Below, piece by piece: positions 46,266-57,598 of a stretch of 64,000 nucleotides of DNA. A program made the translations under genes and the position numbers. Source of the DNA: Siphonodentalium dalli (Eukaryota > Mollusca > Scaphopoda > Gadilida > Siphonodentaliidae); assembly GCA_032622095.1 (NCBI GenBank), contig CP136062.1, positions 129,661,282 to 129,725,281 on the forward strand, read 5' to 3'. The notes beneath the pieces are model-generated. The model made no database searches, was not told the DNA's origin, and saw only the letters and a program-made list of their open reading frames with translations. Position 1 is the stretch's first letter, and every line of letters starts with the position of its first letter.

Positions 46266-47967
46266 TAAAGCGTGGACGTGTCATCGAGTACACGCATTTT
46301 GTAAACAAGCTTTTCGTCAATAGCCGTTTTGGTCAAACTAAACCTTTTTCGACCGGGACAGCAGATCCGAATAGTAGCTAAGATGTATTTAGATAGAATT
46401 ATGAACAGAATTTGACCGATTAGGGTGCATTTTAAGAGAATCGAGTGGAGAAATCTTGGTGACATTTTCACAAAAACACGCCGATTCGGCAATGACTGTA
46501 TACTTGCAGACGAGCGCTCGTTAATATTCATGCCAAGAAATGCAGGCGTCAAACTCATCTTTTTGGAAGGTTAATCCAACATTTATATATCAGAACAATC
46601 CTTCCAAAACACCTTCCAAGATATCCAAGAAAGTTTTAATAGCTTAGAAGACTGAACAGCCGAAATTAATTAATTAATAATCGCCATTGGAGGCTTCGAT
46701 TCGCAGTGACGGTTGGCAATTATCGCAATACGATAGGGGAACACTTTGACGTTCGTACTCATATTTCACCAATTTTTGTACCTGGCTTGCCTATCCTAAG
46801 TTTCACGGGAAAATGGCTAATTTTACTCTATTTGTCGTTATATACATATTATACATATTTATCACCCCATTTATTATTCATTTTCATAAAAATAAAATAA
46901 AAGAAGCCGAAGATGACATGTTTAAACTGTTTGAAGCATGAATTTGGCGATAAGTTGTTATCAGAGTACGTTATACTTGTGATAGTTACGTTACGCACAC
47001 CGTGTTCCCATATCCTATTGCGATAATCGCTTAACCTTTCGGTTTTCATTTGGTTGAAATTGAAATTTCTCTAGTTCCAGCTCAACACGAATCTAGTTAT
47101 CCAATTGGTAGAAATACTTTAGCAGTAATTCTTAGTTTTATAAGTTATAACTCTAATTTTATTGACGATACGAGCTCAACATCATAATATGTCACTGTTT
47201 ATGGCGGTGTTATCAAAACGTGTGCTTTGATAATGATTATAATTTTATTTTGCGATCAAACGTCAGTGCAGCTCAGCAGAAACGCATAGGCACTAGTTCA
47301 ATTCAGCAGAAACGCATAAGTCCTACGATTATAGACACCCATTCGGTCAGTGGGTGAATTATTCGGTCAGTGGGTGAATAAATAATCGTACAACATCTCA
47401 CGAAAAAGGCAACATCGGCATGCTATCCGCCCTATTGAAACGAACAATTTGAAATGTGTTTCAGTTTGTTACGTTCCGCCATGGTTGGACCGATTTTTTC
47501 CCGGTCTGCTGCTCACTAGTAAGTAATTTTTTTTTCATAAAAAATGGCATGTAGCCTTTCATACATTACATATATAATTACATATCGGTAGAGAGAACAA
47601 TCAAATTGAATTTTAAAAACTACCCACCGATATTGACATGCATCATTCTATGAAGTCCAGACGCCTTGTGTGAATACTCAATTCAACAGTCACAAATCAT
47701 TTAATTTTATCTCTTCCCGGTTAATTCCACACTTGCATGTCCTAAAAAGGGGAACCACATTCAAAATAATATTTTTAAAACATTATCGTCGTTGTAATAA
47801 TTAAAAGTATAATGCAAGTAAATTGTACGAACAATATTATGCGATCGGAATTGGACTTGGATCATTAATCATAATCGGGAGGGCTTTCCGATTGCGTTTG
47901 GTGGTTTCTAGACCGTATAAATCTTTTAACAAATAAATTTGTCAGATCTTAGAACCTGTTGTTTAGC
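46266..47967. other. no gene seen
   Basis: The 97-codon minus frame 46265-46558 has no recognised motif. Short duplications occur at 47274-47320 ('cagcagaaacgcata') and 47340-47378 ('attcggtcagtgggtgaa'). Confidence 0.4.
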
Positions 47968-48164
47968 CGGGGGAGGGGGGGGGGGGGGGGTAGTAAAAAA
48001 TTGCAGGAAGGTATTCCGTTTTTTTTCATCTGGCAAACGCTACTGATATCACTCATATGGCTGGGAATTATCTCAGTTAGTTCAAATAACAGTTTATCCT
48101 GTTTCAGAAGCTGTTTTAATTAAAAACAAATGTTTTATAAATTGCTGATCATCTGTAAACCTTG

Positions 48165-49770
48165 GTCATTTTGCAGGATACACACAATTTCATAATTTCT
48201 ACTTCCTGATTAGTCTGTCAACCAGCCCATTATCTAACATATTCCACCACTTATGTTAGTCTACTGGAGCAACTTACTTCTATTGTACTAAACTAGCTGA
48301 AACAGGCAGGCTCCCTTCGGGAGCCTATACTCAGTATCGGAGATACCTGTGCCCCCCCCCCCTTGTGGGACTTCTCAAACATTTTGATCTTAGCCTTCAT
48401 TTAGCAGCAGCCCCTTTGTGCGATTTCAAGCACATTTGGTCATTGAAACATTCTGATATAGGCCCTATAGACTGTTTTAATAAAAAAAAAATATATATAT
48501 GACAAGCAGTCACAACATTATACCAGACTTGGATGCATTTGGTCTTGTGAGAGATTATCTGAGTTGAATGACATGCAATAATTCACTGATTGGCTTGATG
48601 CACTGATGACAGATATTTTCTGCCCATTGATAGTCACATTAATGTTTGAGCCAGTTGCTCGCTCTTTTCACATGCAAACAATGATCTTGGCATTTGTTAC
48701 ATCAGGACAAGTTTACTTATATATATGCAAACTTAGGTCATTGTATAGGATACACACAATTCCATAACTTCTAACCATTTTCCTGTCAGTCTGTCAACCA
48801 GCCCTTTATTTAGCTTTGTGCCTTAACACTTTTGTTAGTCCACTGGAGCAACATCAGCGTCGGAGATACCTGATGCTCCCTTTGTGGGACTTCGCGCACA
48901 TTTTTATATTAGACAGAGCCTTTATTTAGCGGCGGCCCCTTTGTGCGCTTCAAGCACATTTTGATCATTCAAACATTTTGATTTATATATATTGTTTTAA
49001 TTGATTTTTTTAGATTGAATTCTTTGCTCAATTTAACAAAACCATTTTTTTTTTTAATGCAAAATTTTGAAAAACTAACATCATTATAACATCCGCGAGG
49101 GTATCCCGAGTTGGTTGAACTCGGTCCAGGGGTCTGAGAGAATATCCTTACAGATCCTACTCTTTTATATATATAGATGAAAGCAGTCACAGCACTATAC
49201 CAGACTTGTATACTTTAAGTCTTGTGAGTTGATAGACATGCAAATAATTCACTGATTGGCTTGATGCACTGATAACAGATAGTTTCTACCCATTGATAGT
49301 CACATTAATGTTTGAAACAATTGTTTGCTCTTTTTCCAAGCACACACTGATCTAGGCGTTAGTTTATTTATATATGCAAACTTAGGTCATTTTACAGGAT
49401 ACACACAATTCCATAATTTCTAACCATTTCCCGAGTAGTCTGTCAACCGGCCCATTATCTAGCATTATGCCTTAACACTTTTGTTAGTCTACTGGAGCAA
49501 TGTCTGTTATAATAAATGACAAGCAGTCACTATGCCAGACTTGGATATTTTAGGTGTTGTGAGAGTAACAGAGCATATGAGTTGATAGACATGCAAATAA
49601 TTCACTGATTGTCTTGATGTACTGATGATCAGTGTGATGAGAGTTATATTCTAGCCATTGATTGTCACATTAATGATTGAGACAGTTGCTCGTTCTTTTT
49701 CCAAGCACACAATGATCTAGACATTAGTTACATCAAGACAAGTTTATTTATTTCAGTTTTAAATTTCTCG
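48165..49770 (+). repeat. ~330-bp tandem repeat R, four units
   Basis: The unit starts 'gacaagcagtcac.a..atac' (48501, 49179, 49515; the first unit is truncated) and continues 'aataattcactgattggctt', 'ccattgatagtcacattaat', 'gcaaacttaggtcat' and 'ggatacacacaatt.cataa', ending 'ttgttagtctactggagcaa' (about 48270, 48853, 49499). It is interrupted by the Helitron parts. Confidence 0.8.
48293..49177 (-). mobile_element. Helitron-like element, split by a repeat unit
   Basis: On the minus strand the 5' end reads TCTATATATATAAAAGAGTA (from 49177, preceded by A). The 3' end is a perfect hairpin GGCTCCC/GGGAGCC (48309-48325) then CTAG|T (48293-48296). The Helitron is in two overlapping parts, 48293-48500 and 48854-49177, which share 'cggagatacctg', 'tgtgggactt' and 'gcccctttgtgcg'. 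An ~350-bp unit of the surrounding tandem repeat lies between them, so the structure comes from unequal exchange. A degraded piece of the same family lies at about 58020-58330. Confidence 0.75.
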
Positions 49771-49969
49771 AAGCTTCTTTCCGAAGGGTGTCTGGAAGGA
49801 ATTTGTTCACCCCACCGTCCCATATGCAACATGCCATAGCTTAATGTCATCTCCACTAAGGTCCATATGAGGTCCCCAGCAACATAAATATGTTGGTTTT
49901 GCTTTTATAAATTCTTATAATAAGTTTTAAACTGTTTTAAACAAATGTCAAATAAGGGCACAAAAGGTC

Positions 49970-50040
49970 TTTAGTAAAAAAAATTGCATGACAAAAACGC
50001 GTTTTTTACAACATCATGCAATTTTTTTACTAAAGACATT
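49970..50040. repeat. hairpin 'gtctttagtaaaaaaattgc'
   Basis: 'tctttagtaaaaaaaattgc' pairs with 'gcaatttttttactaaaga', with 'aaaaacgcg' in the loop. Confidence 0.75.
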
Positions 50041-50149
50041 TTAGGCGTTTTTTACAACCTCATGCAATCGGGCCACACACCCACCCCGGAATACCTTCCT
50101 GCAATTTGTTTACTACCCCCCCCCTTGGGTTAGCACTCTTTTTTCCTCG

Positions 50150-51488
50150 AAGAATAATAAATTATCAACACTCAGAATACTCACACTGGTCTATACATGT
50201 AACGACCCTTCAGCAAAAGAACTAATGTACATACTTATGAGCACTCGGACTAGAACATGTTCAGAAATAACGAACTTATCCGAACCTTTGGAGATAAGCA
50301 TGAAGCTCGAGTATATTTCTCTCATCTTTTAACATTCTCATAATTAAAATTTAATACGGAAACATTGTTTGTTGTGATACAACGAATCAGCCCATTATGT
50401 GAGTAGAGGTGCAACATAAACACACCCAGATAATTATTCTTGACCTGTAATTATTCGATGTTTCTTGAATAGATCGCATTAAAGCCAAGCACTCCCACAA
50501 TGTGGGTCCACACCTTGCTACAGTGTCTCCAGCTGACTCAAGTGCCAACAACCCACGCCAACCACATAGACATGCATCCCCATGGCTATGCACCTAACGA
50601 CTAATATGATTGCATTTTGGTCCTGGTCGAATTCAAAGGTTGGGAGTGGTGGTCATACAAAGAAAGGATGTAGAGACCTGCAACATCCAGTCCGACCATC
50701 ATTCACGGCCTTCGACCTGAAACGACTCAACTAACTGTGGGGTCAGTCATACGACAACTCTAGATGACCCCTACAAGCTCTGAGCGTGTTTGGCGACTCA
50801 TATCCATATATGAATATAGTTGTTTTAAGAAATTTGCATCAGGCTGAATTATATGTAATAAGTATTGTTTAAATTAAGGGTACGTTCACACGCTGGCAAT
50901 GTTACAGGAAATTTGTCATAGAAGGTTGAACTGTCTATATGTTATTTGCGACAAACTGTCTATAAATGGAAATGCCTGGCCGATTGGTATACGGGCAGTT
51001 CCTTAAGTAGTGAATATGTTACTATAAAATTTCTTAGGTTATTTTATAACTGACATTTGACCGAAATTAGCATACAAAAATATCGTAACAATCAATCAAT
51101 AACTCGTGGCATGTCAGCGTTCGAATTGGCGCCACAAGAATCAAAGAAAAAAATTCTAAAGTTAATACACAAAAGTGTGCATTATCTGTGAAAAATTTCA
51201 TAAAAACGTGCCAAGAAATGTTACAATATATGTGAACCTACGTAGCCTAAGAATTACATGCTTGTGTTGTCAACTCTGAAGGGTGATCGTCAAATAGGAT
51301 AGTCGAGAGTATACGTGGGTTTGTCGATAAAAATCGACGCGTGCGTGTATATTGTTCGAAACAGACCCCGGATACCACGAGCAAGATACGATAGTTTCAC
51401 ACACCCCTGCGTGTGTGTTCTGTAATGAATAAGACGTATTCGGATGTAATATAAATTTAATCTGACACTCCGCGGTTGATTGATGCTT
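50150..51488. other. downstream flank of the tyrosinase-like gene; no other gene seen
   Basis: AT-rich. No confident polyadenylation signal was located for the minus-strand gene. A possible Harbinger-type end (TTA followed by AGGGTACGTTCACACG at about 50877) has no visible partner end. Confidence 0.4.
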
Positions 51489-52182
51489 TCAGAATCTTCC
51501 CCTCTCCATCAAAAATGGCAATAAGCTAATTGCGAAACAGCGGTTCAACTCGCACATGAAATACGGAGACCTGCATGTGTTGTTTCTACAAGATCCAACG
51601 GGTGAATATGTGTATACATGCCGCGTATAGATATTCTTTAGGCCGTCGATGTTCCTGAATTTACCTATCCCCATAGGTGATTTGGGTGCGTGCACAGTGC
51701 CTTGCGCAGATTCCGGATAATCTTTTTCCGGGTCGATTCCACGACGCCTTTGGTAATGACGAAATAGCACCCACACTTTGTCGAAAAAAGCTTGGACGAA
51801 AAAGAATACAGGGTCAATGGCTGCAGTCTCCAAGTCATTCATGTCGCCTCCGATCCACGAACGCACACGATACTGCAAGTCCTCAATGCCAGTAAGGCCC
51901 TCAGAAGTGGGTCGAGAAATGTCGGACAATCGGCTCTTCCAGAATACTTGGATAACTTCAGCTCGTGTCGGGAGCGTCCCCTGCTTGCCAATGTTTCTTG
52001 TGATTATATTGCCCGATTCTTTAATCCATCCAGCGAAAGGCCCACTTAGTACTGGTCCGAATCCCGGGCCGAAGAAATCGTCAGTGAAAAGCACATTTGA
52101 TGTCTGCGCTCGTTCATCGAGAGTGAAGTCCCAGTAAGGCATTGTAACTGAATGGTCTATCTCTCTTAGAGCAGTCTCCACC
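51489..52182 (-). CDS. tyrosinase-like protein, last exon (CuB domain with all copper ligands replaced)
   Basis: The exon starts after ...ATTTACAG (intron end at 52183) and runs to TGA at 51489-51491, giving 230 full codons. It opens with ALREIDHSVTMPYWDFTLDE, the strongly conserved segment after the first copper site in mollusc-type tyrosinases. It continues through LEVIQVFW-like sequence to the second copper region and then 'RRRGIDPEKDYPES', 'FRNIDGLKNIYT' and a C-terminal cysteine segment (C..NNTCRSPYFMCELNRC), all typical in order and spacing. The CuB pattern H-x3-H-x22-H should fall at residues 103, 107 and 129/130 of this exon. Here they are Gln103, Arg107 and Val129-Gln130 (codons at about 51873, 51861 and 51792-51797). 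The frame is otherwise undamaged. A normal family member oxidises phenols in melanin, shell or periostracum formation; this one should lack a working dinuclear copper site. The last ~16 residues after the cysteine segment are not conserved. Confidence 0.85.
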
Positions 52183-53865
52183 CTGTAAATGCGAACCCAT
52201 AGTCAGTACCATAAAACTTCTATTAGTGTAAATTACAAGTTACAAATTACAGGTGCCTACCTAAATCTCATATATATTGTGCATGTAAAGAGAAACCAAT
52301 ATTAATACAAATCCGAGAAAACACGAGCACAAGGCGTGTACATGTTTTATTACCTGTTATAGTATTCCATTTTAGCGTCTTGTAAATTACTCGCGCAGAA
52401 GTTTATAATATTGACCTTCGAATGACACCACTACTTGACGGACTGGTTCTTATGAACAGTTGAGCATAGCCCGAATTAAATAAAAGGCCGTTAGGCCACA
52501 TGTCCCCCCGAATACGGTGGCTTTATTGTTTTAGAAATGAAAATTTGATTCTGGGAACAATCATTGAATAACACGTTGCGTCAAACTGCCTACGTTGCTA
52601 ACACGCCTATAGTTTTATTTATTTAGGAACCACAGTAATCAATTTGTGGATCATCATAACTTTTAGTTATCATCAGGAAAACGAAATAGTAAGAAAACTT
52701 GAAATTAAATCGAAAAAGGGGGATAACTCCGTCAGAAATATTTGAACTGGATCCAAATTCGAACTTGACCGAGACACTATCTCATATAAAGGCGACATTC
52801 CAAGTTTTATAAATTTATGGCAAATAGTTCTCATGTTATTATTCCGAACAAATGTTTCGCAGCACGGTGGGCCCAACCTATGGATGGACGGACGCCCTGA
52901 CGGACGGCCACTGCTCTAGCAAAAATCTGCGCTGTTGAATTCGAATACGAGAGGCACGAGACCCGGATACATTTTTAGGGTTCAGATGTCATTTACAAGG
53001 AAATTTGCAAAATTATCGTCAAATACGAGGTAGATTTTATTAAAATGTATCAGTTTAATTCAAAACTATTGATTGAGAATTAGTGAAAACATCTTGATAT
53101 TGTTTGATGCAAATGGAGTTTGAGATTGGTATCTTGAGCGGCTCAGTTGATATTTTGATAAAAACAATATCAATATATTCCGAGTTTTACTACACCCCCA
53201 TTGCACATTGTAACTAGCTGCACGGTCCAAATTGCATGAATCGAAGAGAAAGAGGCTTGTATCATTTCTTTTCATTCAATTGAAACTCAGAACAGAACGC
53301 CTCCAGTGTTATTCTTCCAATCTGTCGACAAAGCTTTTCTTGTGATGATTACTGCATGATAATTTTCGACAAGGCTGTGACCCCCATATCAGTGCCTGCG
53401 AGGCGTTTAAAAAATGCACGATAAACACACAGCATCGTTGAAACAACGCGAAACGGTGGGACTGTACCCTAAATCCGACCATTTATGGAACCATGTCCTT
53501 TTATACTCAACAGAATATATGCAACAAATCAATGAATGTTAGCCATGGATTTGTGCAAATTACACTCGTTTGCTCTATGAACGATGCAAACAACATAGTA
53601 AATACAATGCAAATTAATTTATGACTGGAGTCATAAAATTCATTTTCATTATACCTATGATGTTGTTTGCTGATTGTATTTTGCACTCATCCATGGCTCA
53701 AATTCATTGATATGTTGCATATATTCTGTTCAGTATAAAAGAAGATGATCCCATAAATGGTCGGATTTAGGGTACAGGGTATAGTCCCCCTTTAGGGTAT
53801 ATATATATATATGTCTATCGATAGTATAGTGAAGTATCGTGTTATGTGTCTATGCATATACTCAC
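52183..53865 (-). other. intron of the tyrosinase-like gene
   Basis: Donor GTGAGT (53860-53865) and acceptor ACAG (52183-52186) on the minus strand. The joined reading frame is continuous: two bases AT from the upstream exon plus G make a Met codon. It contains a foldback MITE at 53458-53788 and a (TA)n run at 53797-53812. Confidence 0.8.
53458..53788. mobile_element. 331-bp foldback MITE inside the tyrosinase intron
   Basis: 'gggactgtaccctaaatccg' at the left; 'cggatttagggtacagg' and 'tatagtccc' at the right. The arms of about 120 bp include 'accatttatggaaccatg', 'acagaatatatgcaac' and 'atcaatgaatgttagccatgg'. Confidence 0.8.
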
Positions 53866-53987
53866 ATCAATACGAACACTCGGTGCCAGCCGAGGTACGA
53901 CGGCCCATCATGTCCAGCTCCACCGAGGTTTCTATTGTGTATCTTGACCAGCAAGTCGTATTTACTCGGTAAGATCTGGCCATCCAT
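53866..53987 (-). CDS. tyrosinase-like protein, CuA exon
   Basis: 122 bp on the minus strand, between acceptor ...TATATATCCGCAG (53988-) and donor GTGAGT (53865). It encodes 40 codons plus two bases. The product contains the complete first copper site: His in KIH, His in GGAGHDGP and His in LGWHR, spaced H-x8-H-x8-H as in mollusc-type tyrosinases and hemocyanin functional units. The exon joins in phase to the exon at 52182. Upstream exons (signal peptide and N-terminal region) must lie further right on this strand and were not identified in 54000-60200, which is filled with repeats. The gene in this window is therefore incomplete at its 5' end, or broken there by the duplication at 54.5 kb. 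Confidence 0.85.
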
Positions 53988-54488
53988 CTGCGGATATATA
54001 ATGAACCACATTAATATTCTGTTTTGCTCGTTGCTAGACATGACAGCCACACATACCACACTGTGTGCAACTATTTCCATCTGCATGAATTTCTCACCTT
54101 GAATACACAAATTCATCCTGTCATCTTATTATGTTCCACCTTTTGGGCGAGGAAAGGGACGTCTCTAAGTTGACAATACCTGAGTCCAAACCCCATGTAC
54201 ATGTATATAATTTATTTACAATAACATATGTTTAAAAGTAAAAGACATACTCAGAACTGACCGGCGAATTTGTAATTTTCAGTTAAACCAACAGTCTAGT
54301 GCGTTTTCAAAACTAGTGACAACTAACAGCCACGAGTTCGATCTAAACTTATATAGTTTATGATGACGTCCTGCCACTTCGAAATATCTTTTAAACTTCC
54401 AAAGTAAATATAATCAACATATCAGTATTTCATATAACCTGTACCTGATAACGCACATAACAATTTAAACATTATGTCACTAACTTGT

Positions 54489-56034
54489 TACGTGCGCTCG
54501 CGCAACAGTATGGCGATCAGACAGATTCGTAGCTTGGTAGCTTGGTAGCTTGGTGTCACACTCCATGACGTCACCAAAAACGACGTAAAACCTCGTGGCG
54601 TTCTGACATTTTTACTGTGCCGCGTTTTTGCTATGTTTATTTTATGTGTTGTTTTCGATTATTTGTTTGTCGCCGATATCGCCATTTGTCAGGATTCCCT
54701 GTTTCTATATTTAAAACTGGCATGCTCGTAGTTGGCCTCGATTTCGATTTTTTCTCCCAGGTCAAAATTCGTCAGAGTTATGACAAAAATAGATCGACCT
54801 ACATTTTCTCCATCGATCTACATCAAAGAGTCTATAGACTCCTTCGGGACCTACATAGACTCCTTCATTTGGGTATTTTCACTTATAATTGGGAAGTTTT
54901 ATCATTTTTGGTTCGTGCGAAGACCTCTTTTTATCGTGCGAGAAAAGAGAGACATTCAAAACGCGATTTCGTAATTCGACGCAATAGGCTGAATAGCCTA
55001 ACCTTCAGCAGAGTTCCGGGTCAAATACGACGAATGACGTAACACAAAACAAAACGCATTTGTTAACACAAACACCGTTTGAAGAGTTTATTATTACATA
55101 AAATGATCGTTATTGATTAATTATTGATTAATTATTGATATTTATTGTTGCATATTGGCTGCTATCAATATTTACAAAAATAGTACTAATTATTTCTTAT
55201 AATTGCAGGGGGGCGGGGGTGAAAAAAAAATTTCGGCACGTATGCCGGGGTGGGTGGGTGGTCAAAGCCACCAACAAGCAATTTTTTCCGGAACTAAAAA
55301 AAAAATTCCTGCTTGTTTTTTAGTGTTTTGGCAATGAGTTGGGCTTCAAAACCACTTTGAATGAGAGAAATAATGTAATTCTAACTGGTAAACTGCAGGC
55401 AGTTATCGTGTTGTATTTTGTTGCAAATTTTGAAATCCAAGATGGCCGCTGGCGGCCATGTTTTTTTGGCCGAATGACTTCAAAATGACTCATTCCTATT
55501 TACATGTCCATGTTAACATCCATGATAAATAGTATGCACAGAAGTTCATATACAGCTGTTTACAGTGAATTTTCCCCCGCAAATCTCTGTTTTAGTGTTA
55601 AAAGGGGGGGGTGGGTGTCAAAAAATGGTCGGAAAAAACTGCCGAAAACGGAAAAAAATTTGGCGGTGGGGGTGGGTGGGTACAAAAAATGATCGAAAGG
55701 GAAAAAATGCCATACGACCCCCCCCCCCCTGATAATTGCTCCTTTGGTCAACTTTGACTATCGGAAAATGAAAATGAAAATATGCCGCTGAAAAAAATGT
55801 AATCGATATTAAAGTCTCATCCTTTCGGCAACATGGAATTGGTTTTAATTACTTAAATGATTAATATAGTAAATTGCCTTTTATCTGTGATGAAATGAGA
55901 AATGGTAATTGTCTTTTTTTTGCTAACATTAAATTAAATTAAATAAATTAAGTAAAATACAGTGAAACTATTTTTTTAATTATTGTTTATTACATTTTTG
56001 CGCACGTTGGCATCTCTCTGAGTGCATTCTAGTT
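54489..56034 (+). repeat. tandem duplication unit 1 (with hAT-like insertion)
   Basis: Begins 'ttacgtgcgctcgcgcaaca' and ends 'gagtgcattctagttgt'. Without its insertion it is about 1.02 kb. It is repeated immediately at 56049-60208. Conserved blocks include 'ccatgacgtcaccaaaaacg' and 'aaaacctcgtggcgttctga'. The reading frames at 54617-55042 and 54732-54974 have counterparts in unit 2 (56181, 56344), but stops and frame differ and no domain is recognised, so they are not called genes. Host sequence to the left shows no second target duplication. Confidence 0.85.
55207..55733. mobile_element. hAT-like MITE with CAGGGGGG ends, inserted in unit 1
   Basis: The host sequence 'ttataattgctcctttgg' is intact in unit 2 (56765-56782). 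Here it is opened: 'ataattg' then CAGGGGGGCGGGGGT ... ACCCCCCCCCCCCTG then 'ataattgctcc'. This is a 7-8 bp duplication (ATAATTG(C)) with CAG...CTG ends, as in hAT elements. The interior holds one 'ccaagatggccgctggcgg' monomer at 55438. The frames 55135, 55504 and 55560 are shadows. Confidence 0.85.
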
Positions 56035-57598
56035 GTGTTTTTTTTTGTAATTACGTGCGCTCGCGCAACAGTATGGCGATCAGACAGATTCGTTCGTAGC
56101 TTGGTGTCACTCTGTTCCGTTTCACTCCATGACGTCACCAAAAACGACGTAAAACCTCGTGGCGTTCTGACATTTTTACTGTGCCGCGTTTTTGCAATGT
56201 TTATTTTATATGTTGTTTTCGATTATTTGTTTGTCGCCGATATCGCCATTTGTCGGGAGTCCATGTTTCTATATTTAAAACTGGTATGCTCGTAGTGAGC
56301 CTCGATTTCGATTTATTCTCCCAGGTCAAAATACGTCAGAGTTATGACAAAAATAGATCGACGTACATTTTCTCCATTAGAACTCTACATCAAAGAGTCT
56401 AAAGACTCCTTCTGGACCTACATAGACTCCTTCATTTGGGTATTTTTACTTATAATTGGGAAGTTTTATCATTTTTGGTTCGTGCGAAGACCTCTTTTTA
56501 TCGTGCGGGAAAAGAGAGACATTCAAAACGCGATTTCGTAATTCGACGCAATAGGCTGAATAGCCCAACCTTCAGCCGAGTTCCGGGTCAAATACGACGA
56601 ATGACGTAACACAAAACAAAACGCATTTGTTGACACAAACACCGTTTGAAGAGTTTATTATTACATAAAATGATCGTTATTGATTAATTATTGATTAATT
56701 ATTCATATTTATTGTTGCATATTGGCTGCTATCAATATTTACACAAATGGTATTAATTTTTTCCTTATAATTGCTCCTTTGGTCAACTTTGACTATCGGA
56801 AAATGAAAATGAAAATATGCCGCTGAAAAAAATGTAATCGATATTAAAGGTACGGTTGGCCTTGACGGTGGGTGGGTATCCTGTGAAAATATTTCCAACC
56901 GTCAAAAACCACCACAAACAGAAAGAACATCAAAATGTAGACAGACTTTGTCCGTATACAAATAAGAAATATCGCATAAACAGTATGTTATTGTCATATG
57001 GTTGACCATTGTTATATATTTACATACACCTGATACCTCTTCCGATTTCCCCATAGCGTTACGGTAGACACGCCCCCTTATTCAATGCGTTCATAAACCT
57101 ATGAACGTAACGTGACGTCACTTCCAATGTCGTTCATAGGTTTATGAACACATTGGTCCCGGATATCACCGGGGATTGTCGGACATTACCGACTGCTTGT
57201 GTATCTAGTGCGTCCGGATTTGGCAAGAAATTTGTTCCGGTCTATAATCAGTGTTGTTGCTCGGTGTTACTGAGCGTTGATGTTAAAAAAAACGTGCTAC
57301 TCAATAGAGTTTTATCATTTTCCTTGCCGCTACAAATATTCCCCCGAACCTCACAAATATATCATTATGGTAGAACGGCGTGTTGTCGATTTCTTATCCG
57401 CAGCCGAAACTTAATTGTTAGTTTCAGATATTAATCATTCTTGAAATCAACACGTCTACATTAGTTACTAGCTAAACAAGACATTTTGTCATATGTGTAT
57501 ACTTTACTGTGAAATTGCGTTTTACCCGTTCTCCATGAACGGATTCTCAAAATGTTTGGTTTCCAAAAAACAAGGATTCGAACTGTCTGAACTGAACT

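Larger units (their letters stand above)
47968..50129. mobile_element. composite element bracketed by inverted G-run ends
   Basis: The left end is a G run followed by 'tagtaaaaaattgcaggaag' and 'gtattccg'. The right end is 'cggaataccttcctgcaatt' followed by 'tgtttactacc' and a C run. TTAGC flanks both sides (47963-47967, 50130-50134). The interior consists of tandem copies of an ~330-bp repeat and a Helitron, plus a hairpin at 49970-50040. No transposase. Confidence 0.6.

Noticed and set aside
46265-46558. 97-codon minus-strand reading frame with a hydrophobic stretch
   Set aside because: Begins next to a tandem array and shows no recognised family; kept as unassigned.
50877-50910. Second Harbinger-like element end (TTA, then AGGGTACGTTCACACG)
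   Set aside because: No inverted partner end could be found downstream in the window.
54617-55042. 141-codon protein and its counterparts at 56181-56541
   Set aside because: The two duplicate units do not keep one open frame and no domain is seen, so the open frames follow the repeat.
57144-57434. 96-codon frame in the 2.6-kb insertion
   Set aside because: Starts in a hairpin and has no recognisable motif.
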